Shown: positions 37,401-49,400 of the stretch, in pieces
How the letters are laid out: the number at the start of each line of letters is the position of its first letter
Position numbering within the stretch: position 1 is the stretch's first letter
DNA from: Cladorhizidae sp. MBARI D1340-BT2
Taxonomy: Eukaryota; Porifera; Demospongiae; Poecilosclerida; Cladorhizidae
Assembly: GCA_028752905.1 (NCBI GenBank)
Contig: JAQNBH010000005.1
Coordinates: 6,498,502-6,562,501, forward strand
Reading direction: 5' to 3'
DNA length: 64,000 nt
Program-made: the position numbers and the translations under genes
Notes under the pieces: model-generated
The model's database searches: none
What the model saw: only the letters and a program-made list of their open reading frames with translations
Told to the model about the DNA's origin: nothing

Positions 37401-40400
37401 TCTCAAGCAAACTGTGTTTGACTTTTACTCCTCGGAGCATATTCAGTCTATTTAAGTATTCCTTGTGAGGAAAAGCTCCTTTTAGCCAATGATGAGACCA
37501 ACTCTTGCAACAGGCTCACTATTGGCATCCTTCACAAACCAGAAGTACAATCATTGGGTACGTCATGGAACTTCATAGGTCGTGGAGGAGTTCCCTGTGC
37601 TACTAGAAGGCTTGGTAAAGGGTTACATGTTCCCTGATAATAAGCAGCAGAACATTGTCTGGAAATTGCGGACAACAATATAATTGCTAGCTAATAATAA
37701 ATGTAGTCCTGCACTCAAACTCCCCTCATCTGTTGCCACGTCTTGTCTACCGGCCTCCTTTGCAATGCAAAACTGTGTCATGTGTGTTGTGCGCTCACCT
37801 CGAGCTCGTGGAAGTGAAACTCGTTTGACAGTAGCACAGCCAGTTTCTTGTCGACAGAGAGCGATTCTTGCTTAGAATCTAGCTAGTTTCTCTTCTATAG
37901 TTATACCTGAAGATGTCTAAGACTAGAATAACCCGTGAGGCTGCCCGCAACAGTGATGATGAGAGCGAAGGGGAGGTGGCCATGGAAGACTGTCATTCAA
38001 TCACAACCGGTCAAGCTCCAGAAACCTCACACTTGAAATCTTCTGAGCGAGAAAAAATGGCAACTCGGGTGAGATAGGAATCACCGAGGCAACCCCCCAT
38101 CATTTCATATTTTAACGAGCGTGTTCTTGTAGTTTCCAGGCAGTGCAGTGTGTGCATGTACTACGATGTGCATGCACTTAATATTGTAGGGCTGTAGAAC
38201 TAAAGGCAAGTCATCAATATACTGGGCAAAATGGGGAGTGTTCCCAGATACGATCATTTCTGAGTTATATTAAAATTCTTCCTCAATGTTTTGTTGAAGT
38301 ACGTTGCCTAGGCAATGAAGCTAATATGTATCTGCCTAACCGGTATTTCTCCCCTCCCCAACGACATCGAGACCAGCGCTACACAGGGAGATACCGTAAG
38401 GATGCCTAGAGGCTGGTTCAGAAATGACGCAATGTTCCGCTCGGCCAGCATCGTGTGTCAATTGACCTTTGAACTATTCGTTTCGAACCGCGCGTAACAA
38501 AATGGACAGTACTGACAGCAGCAGCGAAGACGAGTTCGATTTAGTCGCCAATAGCAGGAGGTGAAGAAAGCGGAAGAGAAGGATGTGGGTACGCCCTATA
38601 TTCGCTTGCTGTACCCTGCATGGAGATAGAACAATCTCCTACAAGAGATGAGGCTGTCTGACCCCGAGTCATTTCCGATTTTTGAGGATGTCAAGTGAGC
38701 GGTTTGACTCTCTTTTAGTATAAGTAATAAAAGTTACCTAATTATATATATATAGGTCAGTCCATACCTGACCAACCAGAGTCATGACAGCTCTGTCAGA
38801 GCTGATATTACCCCAGGGGAAAGGTTGGCACTCACTCTGAGTTTTCTTGCTACAGGCAACTCACAAGTATAGTGCTGAAGAAATTAATTTGTTAGGTCTC
38901 TCTGTCATGAAGCATACCTCTATGATTTTGCTAGACCTCTCTCTCATTCAGCTTCCGTATGGGACGATCAACAGTCTGTACCATCCTGAAGGAGACTTGT
39001 GAGGCGATCTGGAATGGCTTGCAAAGAAAAATATGTGAAGGCTCCTTCAAGTGCTGCTGAGTGGGTGGGGATCAGCAAACATTTTGAGCAGATGTGGAAC
39101 TTCCCAAACTGCATAGGTACATGTATACTAGAAGTACATGTATACTAGAATAATTTTTTTTGCAATGAACGAACATGTATGTATACATACAGTGGCAGTC
39201 GATGGGAAGCCGATAGTCATCCAAGCACCCATCAATGCCGGCTCGCTATACGATAACTACAAGGGCACCCACTCGATTATGCTTCTTGCAGTGTGCGACG
39301 CCGTGATCTAACCATTTGATTGATGTCATTTATTATTTATTCAATTATTTTTTAGGTTCACATTAGTGGACGTGTAGTGATGTGGGTCGCCATAGTGATG
39401 GGGGAGTCCTTTCGAATTCTTACTTTGGACAGGCGTTGGAAAGTGCCTTTCGAATTCTTACTTTGGACAGGCGTTGGAAAGTGCCTCCCTCTCTATTCCT
39501 GATCCACGTCCTCTCCCTGGCATCACACAGCCAGACCTCCCAGCCATTGTTGCTGATGAGGCAGTCCTCTCCCTGGCACCACACAACCAGACCTCCCAGC
39601 CATTGTTGCTGATGAGCTCCCTGGCACCACACAGCCAGACCTCCCAGCCATTGTTGCTGATGAGGCAGTCCTCTCCCTGGCAGCACACAGCCATACCTCC
39701 CATATGCCATTGTTGCTGATGAGGCAGTCCTCTCCCTGGCAGCACACAGACAGACCTCCCAGCCATTGTTGCTGATGAGGCAGTCCTCTCTCTGGCACCA
39801 CACAGCCAGACCTCCCAGCCATTGTTGCTGACGAGGCAGTCCTCTCCCTGGCACCACACAGCCAGACCTCCCATATGCCATTGTTGCTGATGAGGCATTC
39901 CCTTTACGGTGCAACATGATGCGGCCATACCCTTGGAAGAAACCTGCCTGGTGTGTTTTAATTGCCTTATTTTATGGGTCACAGGTATATTTTTTGCAGA
40001 GAATAATGCCATCTTCAATTATAGGCTAAGCAGGGCACGCCGGATTATTGAAAACAGTTTCGGTATCCTGGCAGCTATGTGGCATGTCTTCCGGAGACCA
40101 GTCCTAGCAGAGCCTGAACAGGTTGTGTCCTTCACAAAGCTGCAATAGCTTTACATAATTATTTAAGATCTACAGAGTCTGCAGTGTACTGCCCACCTGT
40201 TTACATTGATGGGCAAGACGAGGCTGGCAACATCATCAATGGAGGGTGGAGGACAGACGAGAAGCCATGTACTGGCATGGAGTCCCTATCACGTGCAGGA
40301 AGCAACAGGTTTTTTCCTTTTTTATATACCATTCCTTGTTCATTATATCAATTTTTAGGTATTCACAATCCGCTGCTTCCACGAGAGATGCCTTCAGGGA

Positions 40401-43400
40401 CTACTTCTCAAGTTCAGCTCGAGAAGTCCCCTGGCAATACAACTATGTTTGCCTACATAAACACAATGCTACTAATAATTTATGTAGTAGGCTGTAGTTA
40501 ATATTTTCCAACATGTCAGTTCACAAAATTGATATTATTTTTATGTAAATTCGTGTGCTCATAATAATTGTTCGGTGGGGAATAGGGTTCACGGGGAAAC
40601 TCGATATTCACAAGAACCTGCCATATTTGCAGCTTTGCCATGGCATTCTGCCTCCTATCCAGCCTACGCAGGTTTGCTGCCAGCTGCACGGCGCAGTGGT
40701 ACACCTCATCCTTGTCCTCCTTTTGAGCCCGCCTTTCTCGTCGGTCCTTTAAGCTCTCGATGATAGGCTCATCCACCTCAGTGCCCCCCCCCCTACCAGT
40801 ACGTTGTCTCTTAGCAGACATCCCAACAGCACATGGGGATGCCACAGTTGAACTGGTTGCCACCGAACACAACTCCAACTGAGATGCCACTGAGACATCA
40901 GGCTCATCCAGACGACATAAAATCATGTGATTAAAGACGATAAAATAACAAACCATCGCGTACTTGTATAGGCTTACCTTGCCTTCTCCAATAGAGACAG
41001 CTCATCAACTGATTGGTGCAGTGTTTTCCAATGTGGTTGCCTCCTTGGAAATATTTGAGCATGTTCTATATATATGTAGAGAGAGAACATACTCATTCAT
41101 GACTACAAGTCAATATAATAATATACTCATGAACTATGCTTTACCAGTCTCCTGTAAAAAGGATAAGATGGAAAACAATGGCCAGCATGAGATCACCACG
41201 GGGCCCTGCATCGCCACTCTTGGGCTTCTTCTTCAGTTCGCGCACATACCTATTCCTCGGAGTCTTCCATTTTTTGGAGCATTGTTCTGCGCTTGCTCCT
41301 TACCCAACCTATCATATTAATATGTGAATAATTGTAGTCACTCTAGAAACTAGACATAGCTAGGCCATTCTTTCTATAGCTAGTTATAGCTAGATCTTCT
41401 TACCTGACTTGCCACTGCCTTCCAGGCATTCTCTTTGGCACGAATATCCGTAAGATTTTTCAGTCACCAGCCACAAACAGGGAAAGTTCCTGACAGGTTC
41501 AGCCAACTGCTCTTCATCGATAAACATCTTGGGATAGTGGCTAAAGTACAGGTCAGCGGCACGTGATAGATTATAGCCTTCTGATTGGTCTGATGCTGCG
41601 TTTCAGACGCTGGATTAGCTAATTGAGAATACAGCTCTGTCGCATTGCGCTCCGTTGCATTTCAGGTTCACAACACGATGCAACGTCACGCTCGGATGCA
41701 ACGCTCCGCTTAGCCAGCGTCGTGTTGTGAACCAGCCTTAAGAAAGACAGTTTGTAATGACAATGGAGAAATCCCTTGACACCCTTTTGAGTGCTAAACA
41801 ATGAGACGCTTAAATAACCAGAGTTTATGGTCAGTGTGTAGGAACTGGTATTAACCCCACTAGCAACTAACTATGCAGTTATCATTAACCCTACTTATTC
41901 TCAATTCCAACCGCACATCATTGGTATAGAACAAGCCCGTGCACACTGCGCTCCTAATGTGCTTTAGATGTGCACATCTACACTGAATTCAAATTAGGGC
42001 ATTACATCCCAATGCACCTCATGAAGTGGTTTGAACTGATTCAAAGTGATTCAGAGCAATGGATGTAGGCACTACAAGTGATTGTGTGAGTGTGGCTTAA
42101 ATAGGGTTTGTGTCTGGCCGCTGGTCCGAACATTGAGGAGACTCGAGTGGATTACTTCCTAGAAACTGTTTGTGGGGCAAAGGCTGGGTAGATTTAGACG
42201 AAAAAGCTTGTACACAATCCGATGCTTGCCGGGAGTATCGTGTAGTCGTATTGTATCCTCTGATTGTGCACGGTTCATAAGATATCGTTGCTGAAGCGAT
42301 CTCGAACTCCTGACTCTGCATTAATGGACGACAGCCACAGCAGATCCAGCTCGAGTAGATGTGGATGAGAAATTATTCTGCTATAGCAGTCTAACACTAC
42401 TAACTAATCACACCAGCTAGCAACACTGCTACTAAACAAGCCACACCTCTAATAAACTAACTATCGAGGGTTACATGCTAGTACATACCTCAACTGTCAA
42501 CTTCTAGCTATCCGGTTGCTATAGTTGATCTATGCAATACAGGCGTGCATCAGGTCGGTGGATATGCAACGCCTCCAACCTCACTTTCCACCTATTTCTA
42601 GGCGTTGTCCTTTGCATGTACACTTTAGTAGATACCTGCCCACAAGCTGGGGGAGAGCTTGTTAATGTCCACAAACTCCATAATGTTTACTTGAAGCTAA
42701 ACAGCTGATGTTGCAGTCCATGACGTGCTAAATTCTCGCATTTTGATTGGTCAGACACTCGGTAAATCTTTTCCTAATGTTGCTGGTTAAGTTCTCTGAG
42801 CAGCACATTGTGAATCATCCGTAACTTGCGCTGTGGCTATTATTGTGATGGCAAGTGTATTCCTTGTCTGGATACCTTTGATTATTAATGCTTCTAGCAG
42901 GGGTGTATTTAGGGGGGGGCGGGGGGAGGGGCATTCGCCCCCCCTTGTATCATTCTCGCCCCCCCCCCCCTTGAAATTAGAGATATTTTTTAAAATAATG
43001 TCAAGAAAGGTGTAATAAGCTTATGATATCAGGTTCAAATGATAGGAATGTCAAACTGAGGTTCTTCTTGGTTTTCTCTGCCATACGTCCACAATCTCTT
43101 CAAGGTCGCTCTCAGAGAGTACTTCTGGTGCCTCTATAGCAATCCTCATAAGGTGAGAAAGGCTGCAGTCACTTAGAGAATTACGCAAACGAGTCTTGAT
43201 CATCTTCATCTGTGAGAAGCTTCTCTCCACAGAAGCAGTAGAAACTGGAATCGATAAGCAGATGGAGGCAATCTTGTGCAAATTGGGAAACATGGCCTTG
43301 AGCATGTTGTTTGAAACAAGTTCTTTCAGCTGTGATGCAGTAGTATCCCGTGGTTGCTTGACTAACAGCTGGCGGAATGTTTTCCACTCTGTAAGTATTT

Positions 43401-46400
43401 CAGTGGAAATCATGGCTGTCTTCACTGTTTCTTCTCCATCCAATGTTTCTGCATCTCTATCTTCTCCGTAGTGAGCAATCAGTTTCTCAACAGACGTGTC
43501 TCCATAAGTGGGAAAAGATACTGAATCTGGTTTTGGAACTTTCCGTGGATCGAATATAGACAATGCTGATACAACAGCGTTGGATGAAGAAAATCGGCTT
43601 GTTATGTTGGCCTTTAAATCAGCAACAAAAGGCTTACCAACAACATTCTGGAACGAAAGTATTTTATCAGCGTCAATAGACACCTTTGTAGATGTCTTCA
43701 ACGTTTTCAAGAAGCTCCAACACCCAGTTCGCTCCAGGCAAAACTGCATCATCCAAGGATTTAACAGTAGCATCAACAAGGAATGATATCAACGAGAGGT
43801 CAAGCTGCTCTGCCTGAAGTGCTTTGCTGAGCTTGGCTACTTGTGGTAGAGTGAAATCAAGCAAATATATAGCTGCAATCGTAGACAATTTGCAGAGGGC
43901 ACCATGGATTCCAAGAGCTTCTGGCTCGTGGGACGTCTCGTAGATGTTCCCAATGGTGATTACAATTGCAGAATAACTTGCTTTGACAGCTTTGACACAC
44001 CTTTCATGTGCCAGCCAGCGTGTGTCAGATGGCTTGATCACTTTCATTTCTGGAAGTTCAAGAACGTGCTGTACCTCCTTCAGACACTCTGCTCGCTTGG
44101 GGGAATTGCGAAAATGCTTCCAAAGAGTAGTCAATGTTCTGTAAACATGAGCAATTCCAGGAGTTTTATTGGCAGCTTGCACACAAGCCAACTGCAGTAA
44201 GTGACAGTGGCAGTGTATAAACAGAGCGTGAGGAGTATGTTTCTTGATACGTGCCTGAACCCCGGTCTTTCGTCCAGAAAAAGTTGCAGCTCCATCAAAT
44301 CCCAATCCAACTATTCTTCCGACTTGTAGACCTTTCTTCTTTAAACAATCGATGAGATTAGAATAGATGGTCTCTGCATCAGCCTTCTTCAATGGAATAA
44401 GCTCCAGAAAGCACTCTACTGGTACACCATCTTCCTCCCAGCGGCAAAACACAGACAATTCTTCTACGTTGGTGACATCTGTGCACTCATCTGCCATGAG
44501 GCTGTACATAGGTGCCTTTTGAAGTCGCTTCAGAATCGACTCCTCCACCCATGTCCCCAATGATTCGATGAATTCAACCACAGCCACTCTTGATGTGTAC
44601 ACAGCATTTCTTGGTGCAGTTTCTAAGAATTGCTTCAAATGTTGGCTGCCACATCGAACCACCACGTCAACCAGCTTCTCAAATTTAGTCGAATGTGCAA
44701 CTTGTTCTTTCGTAAGAAAATGAGTGAGTAGGATCAGGCACTTCACTGCAGCTCTGTTCTGAGCTCTTTTGCGAGCTAAAACATTCTGGAGTTGCTGTAC
44801 AACTGTTCCACCTTTGGCTGCTCCTTTAGCTGCAAAAAGAGCTTGAGTTGCATGGATATGGAAGTCACTTCTCGCATGAGCTTTCATTTTTTCAACAGCT
44901 TTCTTCCAATTTCTGCAAGGTTGTGTGACCCACACTCCTCCAGTACGCTGCAGACCAGATTGCTTGCAAACCTTGCAAAAGGCACCATCGCTATCCTCGT
45001 CATAATAGAGCCAACTGAAATCTTTCTCCCAGCTCTTAGAGTATTTTCTCTTCGTGGATACAGAAGAGCGGTGTTTGTTTTGCTTGCTTTTCTTTGAAGG
45101 TGGAGGACTAAGGCTAGGACTAGATGCCTCGACATGCTCAGAGCTATCTGTTCTGCTATCTTCGCTATCGCTGCTATTAGCATGAGAAGAGGCTTGAGAA
45201 GTACTTGCAAAGTATGAGCGAATATCCATATTAATATGAAGAGAAATCAGCTAGTAAGGTTTCTTTTATAGAGACTTTAAGACCATGACATAATGGACTG
45301 AGTTAAAAATACTGAGAGAGAGTGGGAAAGAAGGAGGGAACTGAAGAAGTGACAAACCTACAAAGGAGAACACGTGGTGGCGTGTGATGACATCATGTCT
45401 AAGATTAGACTTGAAGACCATGACATAATGGACTGAGTTAAAAATACTGAGAGAGAGGGAGTGGGAAAGAAGGAGAAACAAAAGAAGTGACAAACCTACA
45501 AAGGAGAGCACGTGGTGGTGTGTGATGTCATCGTGTCATGACACATGCTCTCCTTTTTCCAAGCAGCTACAATATCATGAGAAATATATACAGTCTAGCC
45601 ATAGTTCGGTATAGCATAATGCCATTGGTAGTCAGTCAAAATAGCTATCCTCAGACATTGTAAAAGCAAAAAAATATATGGGGGGATCTTCCCCCCAGAC
45701 CCCCCTTTTACGACTTATGAACATGTTAAGAAAATATTAACAAAAATTAGGGCACCAAGTGACCAACCATTTCCACCCCCCCCCCCCCCTAGAGAACTAG
45801 AGAAAAATTGTGTATGAAACCTGTTGTCCATGATTTTGTAAGAAAATGCATGGAATGCAACATATTTCACAAAAGCCCACCTCCATTATACGAGTGACAA
45901 GTGACTATATCTAATCTATATATGCTGATTGCCGTAGCATGCAACTTCAGCAAATATTTAAGATGGAATGTTGTACTAAAGATTTTAGAAAAAGTGCATG
46001 CCATCATAAGTAGCAGCTATATATACAGTTAGTACTGCAAAAATACCTGTGGGTAAAACACTTTCGTACTCCACGCGGAAGCCCAGGGTGCACGTCCCCT
46101 TTCTGCACCATCCAGGCTCTCCGCCCCCCCTTATTTTTCCATATCTCAAGTTCGCCCCCCCTTGGCAAAATTTCTGTATACAACCCTGTTCTAGGGAAGC
46201 TGGATGAGTAGCAGACTTTGGTATGGGTTCCACTCTGATTTCCTCCCTCCCCCATCTCTTGGGTGATCATGGGGGTGTCATCCTTCAACGATACAGCCTT
46301 TCTCTTAGCTCTATCCTCTGCTGGGTGGATGACACCAGTGTACGTAGATTCAAATTCAGGTTTTGTGCTTTTGATCACTTGGATTTCGGCATGGTGTGGA

Positions 46401-49400
46401 CAGGTCATTTTCAAGTTTCAACTCAAGGCAGCCTTGCTCATGATCAAGTGGGCCTTTTCGTGTCTGGAAGAGTCTTCATCATTGTAGCCACTTGCTATCA
46501 CTCCAGTTGGTTCTTCGCTGTCCCAAGCTCAAAGACGTCTTCCTCAGCGTAGCTTCTTCTAGCCATCAATTCTCATGGAGAGTAGCTTGCTAACCACTCA
46601 ATTCTAAAACACATGACATAATCACTCCCACTCTCCCCTCCACATATCATTCACTGTACTGACATTCGATATATGCAGCATCAAAATATGAAATGACCCA
46701 GACATGCGTTATGCACCCTATATCATCCTAGGGTTTACACAAGTGTTTAACTCCTTTGAAGCTGCATAAGGCTACTCTTAGGTTGACACAACTGCTGAGT
46801 TTTAACTTTAACCCCTTTGTAGCTGCGTTTTAACTTTAATCCCTTTGTAGCTGCGTAAGTCTGCACAAAGCGGTGTTGTGTCCATTTTGCGAGAGGGGAC
46901 ATTGAGCGGTGACTTCCATTCTGCGGCTAGACTTACTGCAGTGCACTGCTCCCACTTGATGGACAAGGGCAGCGCGGAGACCTCTGTACTGCACCTGCTG
47001 GGCATGCTCAAGGATTGTCTGCCTAACATGAGGACCACTGTGAGTTGCTATGCATGTTCATGAGGACCACTGTGAGTTACTATGCATGTTCATGAGGACC
47101 ACTGTGAGTTGCTATGCATGTTCATGAGGACCACTGTGAGTTGCTATGCATGTTCATGAGGACCACTGTGAGTTGCTATGCATGTTCATGAGGACCACTG
47201 TGAGTTGCTATGCATGTTCATGAGGACCACTGTGAGTTGCTATGCATGTTCATGAGGACCACTGTGAGTTGCCATGCATGTTCATGAGGACCACTGTGAG
47301 TTGCCATGCATGTTCATGAGGACCACTGTGAGTTGCCATGCATGTTCATGAGGACCACTGTGAGTTGCTATGCATGTTCATGAGGACCACTGTGAGTTGC
47401 TAGGCATGTTCATGAGGACCACTGTGAGTTGCTATGCATGTTCATGAGGACCACTATGAGTTGCTATGCATGTTCATTCATGAGGACCACTGTGAGTTGC
47501 TATGCATGTTCATGAGGACCACTGTGAGTTGCTATGCATGTTCATGAGGACCACTGTGAGTTGCTATGCATGTTCATGAGGACCACTGTGAGTTGCTATG
47601 CATGTTCATGAGGACCACTGTGAGTTGCTATGCATGTTCTCATGAGGACCACTGTGAGTTGCTATGCATGTTCATGAGGACCACTGTGAGTTGCTATGCG
47701 TGTTCATGAGGACCACTGTGAGTTGCTAGGCATGTTCATGAGGACCACTGTGAGTTGCTATGCATGTTCATGAGGACCACTGTGAGTTGCTATGCATGTT
47801 CATGAGGACCACTGTGAGTTGCTATGCATGTTCATGAGGACCACTGTGAGTTGCTATGCATGTTCATGAGGACCACTGTGAGTTGCTATGCATGTTCATG
47901 AGGACCACTGTGAGTTGCTATGCATGTTCATGAGGACCACTGTGAGTTGCCATGCATGTTCATGAGGACCACTGTGAGTTGCCATGCATGTTCATGAGGA
48001 CCACTGTGAGTTGCTATGCATGTTCATGAGGACCACTGTGAGTTGCTAGGCATGTTCATGAGGACCACTGTGAGTTGCTATGCATGTTCATGAGGACCAC
48101 TGTGAGTTGCCATGCATGTTCATGAGGACCACTGTGAGTTGCTATGCATGTTCATGAGGACCACTGTGAGTTGCTAGGCATGTTCATGAGGACCACTGTG
48201 AGTTGCTATGCATGTTCATGAGGACCACTGTGAGTTGCTATGCATGTTCATTCATGAGGACCACTGTGAGTTGCTATGCATGTTCATGAGGACCACTGTG
48301 AGTTGCTATGCATGTTCATGAGGACCACTGTGAGTTGCTATGCATGTTCATGAGGACCACTGTGAGTTGCTATGCATGTTCATGAGGACCACTGTGAGTT
48401 GCTATGCATGTTCTCATGAGGACCACTGTGAGTTGCTATGCATGTTCATGAGGACCACTGTGAGTTGCTATGCATGTTCATGAGGACCACTGTGAGTTGC
48501 TAGGCATGTTCATGAGGACCACTGTGAGTTGCTAGACATGTTCATGAGGACCACTGTGAGTTGCTATGCATGTTCATGAGGACCACTGTGAGTTGCTATG
48601 CATGTTCATGAGGACCACTGTGAGTTGCTATGCATGTTCATGAGGACCACTGAGTTGCTAGGCATGTTCATGAGGACCACTGTGAGTTGCTATGCATGTT
48701 CATGAGGACCACTGTGAGTTGCTATGCATGTTCATGAGGACCACTGTGAGTTGCTATGCATGTTCATGAGGACCACTGTGAGTTGCTATGCATGTTCATG
48801 AGGATCACTGAGTTGCTATGCATGTTCATGAGGACCACTGTGAGTTGCTATGCATGTTCATGAGGACCACTGTGAGTTGCTATGCATGTTCATGAGGACC
48901 ACTGTGAGTTGCTATGCATGTTCATGAGGACCACTGTGAGTTGCTATGCATGTTCATGAGGACCACTGTGAGTTGCTATGCATGTTCATGAGGACCACTG
49001 TGAGTTGCTATGCATGTTCATGGGGACCACTGTGAGTTGCTATGCATGTTTATGAGGACCACTGTGAGTTGCTATGCATGTTCATGAGGACCACTGTGAG
49101 TTGCTATGCATGTTCATGAGGACCACTGTGAGTTGCTATGCATGTTCATGAGGACCACTGTGAGTTGCTATGCATGTTCATGAGGACCACTGTGAGTTGC
49201 TATGCATGTTCATAAAGGATTACGATATCATGTGGCCCGGGTTATGGCTAAGGTACTGCATCGTATAGCTAGGGTTAAGGGAGTGAGCGCTCTATGGAAG
49301 TAGGTGGATGAGTGGTACATCAAACTTCCCTCTCATAATTAAGAGGGGATGCCTAATGTTGCCATGTTCTTTCATAGGACATCCCTGGCTATCCCTGGTG

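Larger units (their letters stand above)
38410..41738. mobile_element. PIF/Harbinger element
   Basis: Left end AGGCTGGTTCAGAAATGACG (38,410) and right end ending GTGAACCAGCCT (41,738) form inverted repeats over about 45 bp with mismatches. The element carries the two genes typical of the superfamily, convergently arranged: a DDE transposase on the plus strand and a MADF/Myb-like protein on the minus strand. It sits in RRP12 intron 7. A clean 3-bp target duplication is not evident. Confidence 0.82.
42898..46188 (-). mobile_element. Nearly intact hAT element, copy 3
   Basis: Starts CAGGGGTGTATTTAGG (42,898) and ends TGTATACAACCCTG (46,188), inverted near-matches each next to G/C homopolymer runs. 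An identical TTCTAG flanks both sides (42,892-42,897 and 46,189-46,194), consistent with a target duplication. The transposase is on the minus strand. Length 3,291 bp. A short derivative with the same two ends is at 50,153-50,341. Lies antisense in RRP12 intron 7. Confidence 0.88.

Noticed and set aside
46004..46414. 136-codon minus-strand frame
   Set aside because: It crosses the hAT right boundary at 46,188, so it cannot be one ancestral coding unit; the left part is element sequence.
47028..49213. CRISPR-like array of regular direct repeats
   Set aside because: Units are contiguous with no unique spacers, in a eukaryotic intron, and the unit is a copied exon edge.
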